The position numbers and the translations under genes are program-made. A stretch of DNA of 64,000 bases from contig NZ_AP027729.1 of assembly GCF_030296575.1 (NCBI RefSeq), forward strand, positions 186,001 through 250,000. Reading direction: 5' to 3'. Under the pieces are notes generated by a model, which saw nothing but the letters and a program-made list of their open reading frames with translations, was not told where the DNA came from and searched no databases. This stretch comes from Paraoerskovia sediminicola (GTDB taxonomy: Bacteria; Actinomycetota; Actinomycetes; Actinomycetales; Cellulomonadaceae). This document shows, piece after piece, positions 10,366 through 22,342 of this stretch; the stretch's first letter is position 1, and the number at the start of each line of letters is the position of its first letter.

Positions 10366-11562
10366 TCAGCCGACGGCGATGCGCGCCATGAGCGCCGCGC
10401 CGTGCTCGATCGCCCGCTCGTCCACCCGCAGGTCGCCCTGGTGGATGTCGTGGCTGTGGCCGCCCGGGGTACGGGTCCCGAGGCGCGCCAGCGCGCCGCG
10501 CGCCTTCGTCAGGTACCAGGCGAAGTCCTCGCCGCCGAGCGACTGCTCGGTCAGGACGACGGACGAGGGCCCGACGACGTCCCGCGCGGCCACCTCGATC
10601 CGGCCGGTCGCCGTCTCGTCGTTGTCGACGGGCGGCACGCCCCGCTGGTGGTCGACCTCCACGGCGACGCCGTACGGGAGCACGACCTGCTCCGCGGCGT
10701 CGCGCAGGACCTGCGCGGCCTCCTCCCACGCCCGGGCGTCGAGGCACCGGAGCGTGCCCCGGAGCGTGCCCGCGCTCGGGATCGCGTTGGGCGTGCTGCC
10801 CGCCTCCACCGCACCCCAGGTCAGGTTCACCCCGGACCGCGGGTCGAGCCTGCGGCTCAGGACGGCGGGGACCTGGGTGATCACCTTGCCCATCGCGTAC
10901 ACGAGGTCACCCGTGAGGTGGGGTCGCGACGTGTGCCCGCCGGCCGCGGACAGCCGGATCGTCACCAGGTCGGACGCCGACGTGATGGGCCCGATCCGGG
11001 TTCCGATCTGCCCGACGTCGAGCTTCGGGTCGCAGTGGATCGCGTACACCTCCCCGACACCGTCGAGCGCCCCGGCGGCGATCGTCTCGAGGGCGCCGAC
11101 CATGATCTCCTCGGCCGGCTGGAAGACGAGCCGGACGCCGCGGGGCAGCTCGCCCTCGGCGGCCAGCTCGGCGAGGACCAGCCCCGCCCCGAGGACGACG
11201 GTCGCGTGCACGTCGTGCCCGCAGGCGTGGGCCGCGCCGGGGACCGTCGACGAGAACGGGAGCTCGCAGGCGTCGTCGAGCGGGAGGGCGTCGATGTCGG
11301 CCCGCAGCGCGACGCGGTCCGTCCCGGCGGCGACCTCGCCGATGTCGCAGTAGAGCCCGGTCCCGGGCAGCAGCACGGGGTCGAGCCCGGCGGCGCGCAG
11401 CCGCTCGGCGAGGAGCGCGGTCGTGCGGACCTCGGTGGACGAGATCTCCGGGTGGGCGTGGATGTCGCGCCGGATCTCGACGAGCTCGTCGCTCAGCGTG
11501 GCCACGAGGCCCGCGATCCGAGAGCCGACGGCGGACCGCTCGGGCGCAGGTTGGTGTCTCAC
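10366..11562 (-). CDS. M20-family amidohydrolase
   Basis: Cytoplasmic metallo-amidohydrolase of the M20D peptidase family (hippurate hydrolase / N-acyl-amino-acid deacylase / AmiA type), 398 residues. Metal and catalytic motifs: IRRDIHAHPEIS near residue 30, ALRADIDALPL, ACGHDVHATVVLGAG near 110 and LVFQPAEE near 145, plus GGEDFAWYL near the C-terminus. Start is the GTG of VRHQPAPERS; an apparent longer product fused to the mannose-1-phosphate guanylyltransferase comes from a frame error in that upstream gene. Substrate cannot be told from sequence. M. tuberculosis has AmiA1/AmiB1 relatives near the same salvage genes. Confidence 0.88.
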   Translation of the reverse strand: MRHQPAPERSAVGSRIAGLVATLSDELVEIRRDIHAHPEISSTEVRTTALLAERLRAAGLDPVLLPGTGLYCDIGEVAAGTDRVALRADIDALPLDDACELPFSSTVPGAAHACGHDVHATVVLGAGLVLAELAAEGELPRGVRLVFQPAEEIMVGALETIAAGALDGVGEVYAIHCDPKLDVGQIGTRIGPITSASDLVTIRLSAAGGHTSRPHLTGDLVYAMGKVITQVPAVLSRRLDPRSGVNLTWGAVEAGSTPNAIPSAGTLRGTLRCLDARAWEEAAQVLRDAAEQVVLPYGVAVEVDHQRGVPPVDNDETATGRIEVAARDVVGPSSVVLTEQSLGGEDFAWYLTKARGALARLGTRTPGGHSHDIHQGDLRVDERAIEHGAALMARIAVG

Positions 11563-11584
11563 AGGGCGAGGGTAGCCCGCACCG

Positions 11585-12705
11585 TCAGAGCAGCTCGTCG
11601 AGTCCCAGGTCGTGGAGGAGTCGACCATCCGCTTGACCTGCTGCGCCCGCGCGCGCGTCGTGACGAGCAGCGCGTCGGGCGTGTCGACCACGACGACGTC
11701 GTCCAGGCCGAGCACGGCGACGACCTTGTCACCGGGGACGACGACCGAGCCGGCGCTGTCGAGGCGCACGACGGACGACTCGTCCCCGAGGACCTTGGAA
11801 CCGGCGCCGTCCACCGACGGCATGAGCGCGGCGAGCGAGTTGAAGTCGCCGACGTCGTCCCAGCCGAACGTGCCCGGGACCACCGCGACGCCGCCGGCCG
11901 CCGCCACGGGCTCGGCGACGGCGTGGTCGATGGCGATGCGCTCGAGCGACGGCCAGGTCCGGGCGAGCACCTCGTCACGGTCGGGACCGTCCCACGCGGC
12001 CGCGATCGCGCGCAGGCCCTCGTGGAGTGCTGGCCGCTCGCGCTCCAGGTGCCCCAGGAGGACGGACGTGCGCGTGATGAAGATCCCGGCGTTCCAGCGG
12101 TACTCCCCCGTCGCGAGGTACTCGCGGGCCGTGCTCGCGTCGGGCTTCTCGGTGAACCCCTCGGCGTGCAGGGCGGTGGGGGCCCCGTCCAGGTCGAGCG
12201 ACCGGCCGCTGCGGACGTAGCCGAACGCGGTCGACGGCCGCGACGCCGCGATCCCGATCGTCGCTACGTACCCGGCCCGCGCGGCCTCGACCCCCTCGCG
12301 CACGGCGCGCTCGAAGGCGTCGCGGCCGGAGATCACCTGGTCGGCGGCGAACGACCCGACGACGACGTCGCCGTGCCGCGCCTCGAGCACCGCGGCGGCG
12401 AGTCCGATGGCGGCCATCGAGTCGCGCGGGGAGGGCTCGGCCAGGACGTCGCCCTCGGCGAGGTCCGGGAGCTGGGCGGTCGCCGCCCGGACGTGCCGCT
12501 CCCCCGTGACGAGGACGACGCCGCCCGGCCCGACGAGCGGCGCGAGCCGGTCATAGGTCCCCTGCAGCAGGGACCGACCGCTGCCGGTGAGGTCCAGGAG
12601 AAACTTGGGCGCGGCCTTGCGGGAGAGCGGCCACAGCCGCGTCCCGGCGCCCCCGGCGGGGACCACTGCGTAGAAGTCGTCGATCGGCGCGCCCGGGGTG
12701 TCCAT
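11585..12705 (-). CDS. manC: Mannose-1-phosphate guanylyltransferase
   Basis: Makes GDP-mannose from mannose-1-phosphate and GTP, feeding glycan and lipoglycan synthesis. The ~373-residue protein shows the nucleotide-binding start VPAGGAGTRLWPLSRKAAPK near residue 14, SFAADQVI (metal site), GFTEKPD near 195 and YRWNAGIFI. The last ~13 codons shift frame near 11614–11620; adding one base gives VDSLHDLGLDELL and a proper stop, otherwise translation runs on into the amidohydrolase. ATG start is divergent from sdhC. Confidence 0.88.
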
Positions 12706-12753
12706 GCGCCGATGATATCGACGCGCGCCGACCCGCCCGGCCTCGCCCGTTCG

Positions 12754-12769
12754 TGTGCATTAGGTCACA
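12754..12769. promoter_or_regulatory. CRP/GlxR-like operator upstream of sdhCDAB
   Basis: TGTGCATTAGGTCACA matches TGTGANNTANNTCACA at all defined positions except one (C for A at position 5). It lies in the 209-bp divergent region between manC and sdhC, about 145 bp before the sdhC start. Actinobacterial GlxR/Crp proteins are known to bind such palindromes and to control TCA-cycle genes. Confidence 0.55.
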
Positions 12770-12914
12770 ATCCGACCCGCTTCGGGCGCGGATCCACCCT
12801 GCGGTGTCACGACGGCCCGTCAGGTTCACTACAGTGGTCGTCCAGAGAACGGACATCGCGGTTCCCTGTCCCGGGCCACCGCACGTCATCGGATCCCGTC
12901 ACAGGAGGCCAACC

Positions 12915-13298
12915 GTGCCGAGTGCACCCGCTGGCACGTTGTACCGCGGCCGCGAAGGCATGTGGTCCTGGGTCGCGCACCGCGTGACCGGCGTGCTCAT
13001 CTTCTTCTTCCTGCTCGTGCACGTGCTGGACACCGCGCTGGTGCGGGTCTCGCCAGAGGCGTACAACGCCGTGATCGGGACCTACCAGACACCGGTCATG
13101 GGCCTCGGCGAGCTCGGTCTCGTCGCGGCGATCGTCTTCCACGCCTTCAACGGCATCCGGATCATCGTCGTGGACTTCTGGGCCAAGGGCCCCAAGTACC
13201 AGCGCGTGATGCTCTGGGTCGTGATCGGCCTGTTCGTCGTCACCATGGCCGGGTTCGCCCCGCGTCACCTGATGAACGTCTTCGGAGGGGGTCACTGA
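12915..13298 (+). CDS. sdhC: Succinate dehydrogenase, cytochrome b556 subunit
   Basis: Membrane anchor of complex II, 127 residues with three hydrophobic helices. The quinone/heme-site motif WVAHRVTGVLIFFFLLVH lies near residue 20, and VFHAFNGIRIIVVDF gives the second heme-ligand region. GTG is chosen over upstream ATGs because AGGAGG lies six bases before it and the homologous start TLYRGREGMW follows. Its TGA shares a base with the sdhD ATG. Confidence 0.92.
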   Translation: MPSAPAGTLYRGREGMWSWVAHRVTGVLIFFFLLVHVLDTALVRVSPEAYNAVIGTYQTPVMGLGELGLVAAIVFHAFNGIRIIVVDFWAKGPKYQRVMLWVVIGLFVVTMAGFAPRHLMNVFGGGH

Positions 13299-13750
13299 TG
13301 ACCACGACACCGGACCTCGCCGCGCCCCGCGCCTCGTACGACCGCAAGAAGGTCACGCGCTCGAACTACGAGCTGTACGGCTGGATCTTCATGCGCGCCT
13401 CGGGCGTCGTGCTCCTCGTCCTCATCTTCGGGCACCTGTTCGTGAACCTGATGGTGGGCGACGGCGTGCACGCGATCGACTTCGCGTTCGTCGGCGGCAA
13501 GTGGACCAGCCCGTTCTGGCAGGTCTGGGACCTGCTCATGCTGTGGCTCGCGATGATCCACGGGACCAACGGCGTCCGCACGATCATCAACGACTACGCG
13601 GAGCGCGACGGCACCCGGCTCGTGCTGAAGCTCGCGCTGTACGCCGCGTTCACCGTGGTCGTGGTGCTCGGCACCCTCGTGATCTTCACCTTCGACCCGT
13701 GCCCGGCCGGCTCCCCCGCCGAGCTGCTGCCCTCCATCTGCTTCGACTGA
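13298..13750 (+). CDS. sdhD: Succinate dehydrogenase, hydrophobic membrane anchor
   Basis: Second membrane subunit of complex II, 150 residues, with helices around residues 30–50, 65–90 and 105–130. A hydrophilic leader precedes YGWIFMRASGVVLLVLIFGH, where the His is a likely heme ligand; MIHGTNGVRTIINDY follows. Start overlaps the sdhC stop (TGATG). A 69-bp gap with AGGAGG leads to sdhA. Confidence 0.9.
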   Translation: MTTTPDLAAPRASYDRKKVTRSNYELYGWIFMRASGVVLLVLIFGHLFVNLMVGDGVHAIDFAFVGGKWTSPFWQVWDLLMLWLAMIHGTNGVRTIINDYAERDGTRLVLKLALYAAFTVVVVLGTLVIFTFDPCPAGSPAELLPSICFD

Positions 13751-13819
13751 GCGCGGCACCACCGCACCCAGCACGCCAAGACCCTCGCACCACCCCAACG
13801 CCAGGAGGCATCGACCCCG

Positions 13820-15652
13820 ATGCAGACCCATCAGTACGACGTCGTGATCGTCGGTGCCGGCGGCGCCGGGATGCGCGCGGCCCTCGAGGCCTCGGGCGAG
13901 GTCCGTACAGCCGTCATCTCGAAGCTCTACCCGACGCGCTCGCACACGGGAGCGGCGCAGGGCGGCATGTGCGCCGCGCTGGCGAACGTCGAGGAGGACA
14001 ACTGGGAGTGGCACACGTTCGACACGGTCAAGGGCGGCGACTACCTGGTCGACCAGGACGCGGCCGAGATCATGGCCAAGGAGGCCATCGACGCCGTGCT
14101 CGACCTCGAGCGCATGGGTCTGCCGTTCAACCGCACCCCTGAGGGCCGCATCGACCAGCGCCGCTTCGGCGGGCACACGCGCAACCACGGCGAGGCCGCC
14201 GTCCGGCGCTCGTGCTACGCGGCCGACCGCACCGGCCACATGATCCTGCAGACGCTCTATCAGAACTGCGTCAAGCAGGACGTCGAGTTCTTCAACGAGT
14301 TCTACGTCCTCGACCTCATCACCGACCACGACCTCTCCGAGGGCGACGTGCCGGACGGCGAGGAGGTCAACGCGACCGGCGTCGTCGCCTACGACCTCGC
14401 GACCGGCGAGATCCACGTGTTCCAGGCGAAGTCGATCGTGTTCGCCACGGGCGGCGCGGGCAAGATCTTCAAGACCACCTCGAACGCCCACACGCTGACG
14501 GGCGACGGCATGGCTCTGGCGCTGCGCCGCGGGTTCCCGCTGGAGGACATGGAGTTCTTCCAGTTCCACCCGACGGGCCTGGCCGGGCTCGGGATCCTGC
14601 TCTCCGAGGCCGCGCGCGGCGAGGGCGGGATCCTCCGCAACTCGGACGGCGAGCGGTTCATGGAGCGCTACGCGCCCACCATCAAGGACCTCGCGCCTCG
14701 CGACATCGTGGCGCGCTCGATGGCGAACGAGGTCCGCGAGGGTCGGGGCTGCGGCCCGAACAAGGACTACGTGCTCCTCGACCTGACGCACCTGGAGCCC
14801 GCGCACATCGACGCGAAGCTCCCGGACATCACCGAGTTCGCCCGCACGTACCTCGGCATCGAGCCGTACACCGAGCCCGTCCCGGTCTACCCGACCGCGC
14901 ACTACGCGATGGGCGGCATCCCGACCAACGTCGACGCGGAGGTGCTGCGCGACTCGCACAACGTCGTCAAGGGCCTGTACGCCGCCGGCGAGGTCGCCTG
15001 CGTCTCCGTCCACGGTTCGAACCGCCTCGGGACCAACTCGCTGCTCGACATCAACGTCTTCGGCAAGCGCGCCGGGCGCACGGCCGCCGCGTACGCGAAG
15101 ACCGCCACGTTCCGCGACCTGCCCGAGGACGCGGCCGCGCGCACCGTCGCGCAGCTCGACGAGATGCGTGACCGGCCCGACGGCGCACGCGTCGCCGAGG
15201 TGCGGCGCGAGCTGCAGGAGACGATGGACGCGAACGCCCAGGTGTTCCGCACCGGGGAGTCGCTCGCGCAGGCGCTCGACGACATCCGCGGGCTGCAGGA
15301 GCGGTTCAAGACCGTCTCGGTGCAGGACAAGGGCAAGATGTTCAACACGGACCTCCTCGAGGCGCTCGAGCTCGGGTTCCTGCTCGACATCGCCGAGGTC
15401 ACCGTCGTCGCCGCGATCAACCGCAAGGAGTCCCGCGGGGGCCACTACCGCGAGGACTTCCCGGACCGCGACGACACCAACTACATGCTGCACACCATGA
15501 CGTACCGGCGCCCCACGGACGCCCCGGACGCCGTGGACGGGACGGTCGGGGAGTATTTCGACCACGTGGAGTCGTTCGACGGCTACAAGGTCGTCCTCGG
15601 CTCGAAGCCCGTGATCCAGACCCGCTACGAGCCGATGGAGCGGAAGTACTGA
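13820..15652 (+). CDS. sdhA: Succinate dehydrogenase, flavoprotein subunit
   Basis: Catalytic subunit oxidising succinate to fumarate, 610 residues and intact. N-terminal FAD fold [15 protein letters not shown], the covalent FAD-attachment histidine in [11 protein letters not shown] near residue 44, the catalytic region [20 protein letters not shown] near 250 and [18 protein letters not shown] near 395 are all present. AGGAGG precedes the ATG. Stop overlaps the sdhB start (TGATG). Usual length for the family. Confidence 0.97.
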   Translation: MQTHQYDVVIVGAGGAGMRAALEASGEVRTAVISKLYPTRSHTGAAQGGMCAALANVEEDNWEWHTFDTVKGGDYLVDQDAAEIMAKEAIDAVLDLERMGLPFNRTPEGRIDQRRFGGHTRNHGEAAVRRSCYAADRTGHMILQTLYQNCVKQDVEFFNEFYVLDLITDHDLSEGDVPDGEEVNATGVVAYDLATGEIHVFQAKSIVFATGGAGKIFKTTSNAHTLTGDGMALALRRGFPLEDMEFFQFHPTGLAGLGILLSEAARGEGGILRNSDGERFMERYAPTIKDLAPRDIVARSMANEVREGRGCGPNKDYVLLDLTHLEPAHIDAKLPDITEFARTYLGIEPYTEPVPVYPTAHYAMGGIPTNVDAEVLRDSHNVVKGLYAAGEVACVSVHGSNRLGTNSLLDINVFGKRAGRTAAAYAKTATFRDLPEDAAARTVAQLDEMRDRPDGARVAEVRRELQETMDANAQVFRTGESLAQALDDIRGLQERFKTVSVQDKGKMFNTDLLEALELGFLLDIAEVTVVAAINRKESRGGHYREDFPDRDDTNYMLHTMTYRRPTDAPDAVDGTVGEYFDHVESFDGYKVVLGSKPVIQTRYEPMERKY

Positions 15653-16419
15653 TGACTGCCACCCTGGACGGTGCCGCGAGCACCGAGACGGCGACGGCCG
15701 GCGAGATCCCGACGTTCGACGTGACGCTGCGCATCCGCCGCTACTCCCCCGAGAACGGCCCCGAGGCGACCTGGGAGGAGTTCACCGTCACGGCGCACGG
15801 CACCGACCGTGTGCTCGACGCGCTCCACAAGGTCAAGTGGGAGGAGGACGGCTCGCTGACGTTCCGGCGGTCCTGCGCCCACGGTGTGTGCGGCTCGGAC
15901 GCGATGCGGATCAACGGCCGCAACCGCCTCGCCTGCAAGACGCTCCTGAAGGACGTCAACCCCGACAAGGTCATCACGGTCGAGCCCATCAAGGGCCTGC
16001 CCGTGCTCAAGGACCTCGTCGTCGACATGGAGCCGTTCTTCGCCTCCTACCGCGAGATCATGCCGTTCCTCATCACGAACGGGAACCAGCCGTCCAAGGA
16101 GCGCATCCAGTCGTCCGAGCAGCGCGAGCGCTTCGACGACACGACGAAGTGCATCCTCTGCGCCGCCTGCACGAGCTCGTGCCCCGTGTTCTGGACCGAC
16201 GGCCAGTACTTCGGCCCCGCGGCCATCGTCAACGCGCACCGGTTCATCTTCGACTCGCGCGACGACGGCGCCACGCAGCGCCTCGAGATCCTCAACGACA
16301 AGGAGGGCGTGTGGCGCTGCCGCACGACCTTCAACTGCACCGAGGCATGCCCGCGCGGCATCGAGGTCACGAAGGCGATCCAGGAGGTCAAGCGCGCGAT
16401 GATCACGCGCGCCTTCTGA
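15652..16419 (+). CDS. sdhB: Succinate dehydrogenase, iron-sulfur subunit
   Basis: Electron-transfer subunit of complex II, 255 residues. The [2Fe-2S] ligands appear in CAHGVCGSDAM with a downstream Cys in RLACKTL, and the [4Fe-4S] and [3Fe-4S] ligands in CILCAACTSSCP and FNCTEACPRGIEVTKAI. The start forms a one-base overlap with sdhA. A hairpin lies 20 bp after the stop and ends the sdh operon. Confidence 0.96.
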   Translation: MTATLDGAASTETATAGEIPTFDVTLRIRRYSPENGPEATWEEFTVTAHGTDRVLDALHKVKWEEDGSLTFRRSCAHGVCGSDAMRINGRNRLACKTLLKDVNPDKVITVEPIKGLPVLKDLVVDMEPFFASYREIMPFLITNGNQPSKERIQSSEQRERFDDTTKCILCAACTSSCPVFWTDGQYFGPAAIVNAHRFIFDSRDDGATQRLEILNDKEGVWRCRTTFNCTEACPRGIEVTKAIQEVKRAMITRAF

Positions 16420-16438
16420 GGCACGACCCAGCACGACG

Positions 16439-16472
16439 ACGACGCCGCATCCCTCCGGGGGTACGGCGTCGT
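16439..16472 (+). terminator. Hairpin after sdhCDAB
   Basis: Arms ACGACGCCG and CGGCGTCGT pair perfectly over nine bases, with a further partly paired inner helix (CCC with GGG) around the loop. It starts 20 bp past the sdhB stop and is followed by a short T-containing tail (TCGTGT). Good candidate for the sdh transcript end. Confidence 0.65.
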
Positions 16473-16602
16473 TCGTGTCCCAGGGACGGGTCGGACGACG
16501 CCCCCGGGCCGGGCGCGGTCCTCGCCCCGGTCCTGTGGGCCGGCCGGCGGGTCGTGTGCGCCGGTTCGGCGGGACCTCGTCCTGTGGCCTGTTCGGCGGG
16601 TC

Positions 16603-17706
16603 CTAGTCCTCGGGGCGAGTCTCCGGGCGCAGCGCCTCGCCGCGCTCGACGAGCCGCCGCGGACGCGGTCGCACGCCGCGCCGGATGCCGCGCACCACGG
16701 GGCTCCAGAGGTAGCCGGTGCCCGGGCCCTCCCGGACCGCACGCTCGCGCTCGGCGCGCTCCTCGGGGGTCTCCACCGGGTCGGGGTGCGGCTCGACGAA
16801 CGGCGGGTCGGCCATCCAGGCCGACACCATGAGCAGCACCCGCGAGATGAAGTTCACGAGCAGCAGCAGGGTCACGACGACGACGAACGAACCGAGCAGC
16901 GGGCTCGCGGTCGCGCTGCCGACGACGAGACTCGTCCCCGCGTACCGCAGCACCGCGAACGCCACGCCGCAGATCAGGGCACCGATCCAGAGGTCCCGCC
17001 GGGACGGACGCGCCCCGGCGACGACGACGACGATGCCGGCGACGACCGTCGTGTCGATGAGGAGGCTGACGGCGAGCCCGGCGACCGTCAGCAGCCAGTC
17101 GTGGCCCGTGCCCACGCCGACGAGGTCGAGGAACCACGTGCCGAGGCTCGAGACCACGATGCTGACGCCCGACGAGAGCACCACGCCGACGGCGAGGCCG
17201 AGGAACCCGACGAGCGCCCAGACCTTGCCGAGGACGAAGTTCTGGCCGATCTCGGAGAGCCCGAACATCGCCCGGACCCCGCGGCGCAGGAAGGTCATGA
17301 AGCTGATCGCCGTCCACAGCAGCACCAGCGCGGGGATGATCGCGCTCCAGCTGAAGCCCTGGGCCACCAGGAGCTGGGACGGCTCCAGCAGGCCGTCCGG
17401 CTCCTCGGCGGTCTGGATGAGCCCCGGCACGAACGAGTTGATCTCGTTCAGGACCGTGGTCTGCAGCTCGGTGTTCGACCCGAGGACGTTCGCGAAGATC
17501 GTGTAGCCGATCGCGAGGGCCGCGAAGACCGAGAACAGCGCGGAGAACGCGATCCCGCCGCACAGCAGGGTCCCCCGCTCGCCGCCGTAGTGCTGCATCG
17601 CGCGCCCCGGGCGGCTGTGCTTCCACCAGTCCGCGACCTTCTTGCCGCGGTCGACGAGCGTCGCGACCGTGGAGGTCTCGGTCGTGCTGCTCGGTGCGTC
17701 TGCCAT
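16603..17706 (-). CDS. YihY/virulence-factor BrkB family membrane protein
   Basis: 367-residue polytopic protein of the YihY/BrkB family (formerly misnamed ribonuclease BN). About six membrane helices lie between residues 50 and 300, with the family start YGGERGTLLCGGIAFSALFS near residue 40 and VNFISRVLLMVSAWMADPP at the end of the core. The C-terminal ~60 residues are charged and cytoplasmic. Function is unknown. It is the third gene behind trpS and the 2H protein, 13 bp after the latter. Confidence 0.85.
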   Translation of the reverse strand: MADAPSSTTETSTVATLVDRGKKVADWWKHSRPGRAMQHYGGERGTLLCGGIAFSALFSVFAALAIGYTIFANVLGSNTELQTTVLNEINSFVPGLIQTAEEPDGLLEPSQLLVAQGFSWSAIIPALVLLWTAISFMTFLRRGVRAMFGLSEIGQNFVLGKVWALVGFLGLAVGVVLSSGVSIVVSSLGTWFLDLVGVGTGHDWLLTVAGLAVSLLIDTTVVAGIVVVVAGARPSRRDLWIGALICGVAFAVLRYAGTSLVVGSATASPLLGSFVVVVTLLLLVNFISRVLLMVSAWMADPPFVEPHPDPVETPEERAERERAVREGPGTGYLWSPVVRGIRRGVRPRPRRLVERGEALRPETRPED

Positions 17707-17719
17707 GGTCAGACCCTAG

Positions 17720-19978
<2,259 letters not shown>

Positions 19979-19987
19979 GGCGTCACA

Positions 19988-21412
19988 CTACTCACTGGTC
20001 GCCTCGTCGAGGACCACCTCGACGTCGCGCTCCTGCGACGCGTCGCCGCCCGGCCGGACGGTCAGCTCGACGGTGTCCCCCGGTGCCATCGCCCTGATCG
20101 CGACCACGAGCTCGTCGGTCTGCGTGACAGGTCGCCCGTCGATGGCGAGGATCACGTCGCCGGGCTCGATCCCGGCGTCCGCGGCCGGGCCGTCCGGGAC
20201 GACTGCGGACTGGCCGTCGGCAGACTCCTCGAGGACCTGGACCCCTTCGCCGGTGTAGCGCTCGTCCAGCAGGACCCCGATGACGGGATAGGTCGCGAAG
20301 CCCTGCTCGATGAGCTGTTCGGTGGTCCGGCGGGCCTGGTTGGACGGGATCGCGAAGCCGAGGCCGATGCTCCCCGTCGCCTGTGCGGCGCCGGGGGCTG
20401 GGCGATCGCGGAGTTGATCCCCACGACCTCGCCGTCCATGTCGACCAGCGGCCCCCGGAGTTGCCCGGGTTGATCGCCGCGTCGGTCTGGATGGCGTTGA
20501 TGAACGCCGTGCCGCTCTGGTCGCCCGCGGTGACCGGGCGGTTCAGAGCGCTGACGATCCCCGTGGTCACCGTCCCGTCCAGACCGAGCGGGGCCCCGAC
20601 GGCCACGACCGCATCGCCCACCACGGCGGCGTCGGAGTCCGCGAGGACGAGCGGCGCGAGGCCTTCCGCGTCGATCTTGACGACGGCGAGGTCGTAGTCC
20701 GAGGTACGGCCCACGAGGGTCGCGTCCTGGCGGCTGCCGTCGGCGAGGAGCACCCGGATCGCGTCGTCGCCCGCCGCGCCGGCCACCACGTGGTCGTTCG
20801 TCAGGACGTACCCGTCCTCCCGGACGATCACCCCGGAGCCGGTGGCGACGCCCTGGTCGCCCTCGACCTGCAGGGACACCACGCTCGGCGTGATGCGGGC
20901 CGCGATCGCAGCGACGCCGTCCGTGCCCGAACCCGTGTCCGACGCGCTGCCGGTCGACGCCTGCGGCAGGTCGGCGTCCACGGGCCGGTACACGCCCACC
21001 CCGTCGGCGATCCGCTCCGCCGCGACACCGCCCAGGGCGCCGGCGACCAGCGCGATCACGGCGACCCCCGCACTCATCCACGGTCCCGTCCGGCGCGCGC
21101 GCTGACGCGGCCACCCCGTGTCCGGCACGCCGGGCGCCACGGGGATGCCGGTGCCGAACGGCGTCTGCTGCCCGTACTCCCCCACGCCCCCGGGTTCTGG
21201 TGCGACCCACCCGCGGTCGACCACGAGTGCTGGGCGTGGTCAGCAGGCGCGGCGGGCCCGGCGCTCGGCTCCGGCCGAGGCGGTTCACCGGTGGACACCC
21301 TCGACGGGGGTGTCGACGTCGCGGGGCCGCCCGGCGCGTGCCACGGCTGCTCGGGCACGCCCTCGGCGTCCCGGGCACGGTCCTGTACCTCTTCGCCTCG
21401 CTCGTCAGCCAC
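19988..21412 (-). CDS. HtrA/DegP-type membrane serine protease (three frame breaks)
   Basis: S1C trypsin-like protease with a C-terminal PDZ domain, facing outward. A ~110-residue Pro/Ser/Gly-rich cytoplasmic region precedes one membrane helix (AGVAVIALVAGALGGVAA). The protease domain shows the catalytic His in VLTNDHVVAG, Asp in SDYDLAVVKID and Ser in INPGNSGGPLVDMDG; the PDZ part includes GPAADAGIEPGDVILAI. Frames change at the C5 run 21187–21191, the C5 run 20452–20456 and the G5 run 20393–20397; one base added at each restores ~475 residues. GTG start has only a weak ribosome binding site. In M. tuberculosis the homologue (Rv1223) helps the envelope stress response. Confidence 0.88.
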
Positions 21413-21518
21413 GCTGCAACGATACGGTGCGGCAGCCGGGTCGCGGGCGACGCGACCGGTAGCATCGACCGCACCGCGGCGTCCGACCGGATGCCGCCCC
21501 CGGACCACGGAGGCTCTG

Positions 21519-22166
21519 ATCAACGACGCCGGCAGCGCGAGCGCACAGGTCTCGTCCTGGATGTACTGCGAGGACTTCGTCCCGGAGGACGAGGTCCTGC
21601 TCCGTGCCCGCGGCCGAGCAGCCGAGCTCGGGTGCGCGAGCATCTCCGCCGGCACCGGAGCGGCGCTGAGCGCCGTCGCCGCCGCCCTGCGCGCCCGCGC
21701 CGTCGTCGAGGTCGGCACCGGCACCGGGGTCGGCTCGCTGTGGCTCCTGCGCGGGATGCCCACGGACGGCGTGCTCACCACCATCGATATCGAGGTCGAG
21801 CACCAGCGGGCGGCCAAGACCGCGTTCGCCGAGGCCGGGATCCGTTCGACGCGGACCCGCACCATCCCCGGTCGCGCCTCCGAGGTGCTGCCGCGCCTGA
21901 CCGACGGCGCCTACGACCTGGTCCTCGTCGCGGCCGACAAGCCTCGGTACGCCGACCACGCCGAGCAGGCGCTCCGGCTGCTGCGTCCCGGCGGCGTGCT
22001 CGCGATCGACGGTGCGCTGGCCCGAGGTCGGGTCGCCGACCCTGCCGTGCGTGACGAGACCACGACGATCGTGCGGCACGTCGGGCGGCAGCTGCGCGAC
22101 GACGAGCGGGTCGTCCCGGCGATGCTGCCGGTGGGCGACGGCCTGCTGCTGGCCGTGCGCCGCTGA
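21519..22166 (+). CDS. SAM-dependent O-methyltransferase, start codon uncertain
   Basis: ~215-residue methyltransferase of the class I O-methyltransferase family 3 (Rv1220c-like). SAM-binding motif VVEVGTGTGVGSLWLL lies near residue 65, followed by TTIDIEVEHQRAAK, DLVLVAADKPRYADH and LLRPGGVLAIDGAL. Substrate unknown. Homologues start about ten residues before the conserved W.Y.EDFVPEDEVLL. The only well-spaced start after GGAGG (21509–21513) is an ATC, with CTG three bases earlier; no ATG or GTG fits. Divergent from htrA. Confidence 0.82.
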   Translation: MNDAGSASAQVSSWMYCEDFVPEDEVLLRARGRAAELGCASISAGTGAALSAVAAALRARAVVEVGTGTGVGSLWLLRGMPTDGVLTTIDIEVEHQRAAKTAFAEAGIRSTRTRTIPGRASEVLPRLTDGAYDLVLVAADKPRYADHAEQALRLLRPGGVLAIDGALARGRVADPAVRDETTTIVRHVGRQLRDDERVVPAMLPVGDGLLLAVRR

Positions 22167-22228
22167 TCGCTCCGCACGAGCACCCACCCGAGCGCTGCCC
22201 GCTGCCCGCGCGGCGCTGCCCCGCGTAG

Positions 22229-22248
22229 TGCCCGCCTCTCGGTGGGCA
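22229..22248 (+). terminator. Hairpin after the O-methyltransferase
   Basis: TGCCCGCC and GGTGGGCA form an 8-bp stem (one G·U pair) around TCTC, in the convergent gap between the methyltransferase and the DUF3117 gene. Confidence 0.4.
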
Positions 22249-22342
22249 GACGCACGAACAGCGGGGCGCGGCGCCGGGTCCGAGCCCGATCGTCCTCCGC
22301 CCCGCTGTGCTCCTGCGCGTTCTCGCTCGTGCGTCCGCTGGG

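Noticed and set aside
10366-12705. Apparent 779-residue fusion of mannose-1-phosphate guanylyltransferase and an M20 amidohydrolase
   Set aside because: One base missing near 11614–11620 removes the manC stop. With it restored, manC ends in VDSLHDLGLDELL and the amidohydrolase has its own GTG; the joining peptide is non-conserved.
12826-12840. TACAGT as the -10 box of the sdh promoter
   Set aside because: No acceptable -35 at the right distance; too weak to list.
19988-21412. htrA as a degraded protease gene
   Set aside because: His, Asp and Ser catalytic motifs and the PDZ domain are all present; the three breaks lie at G/C runs.
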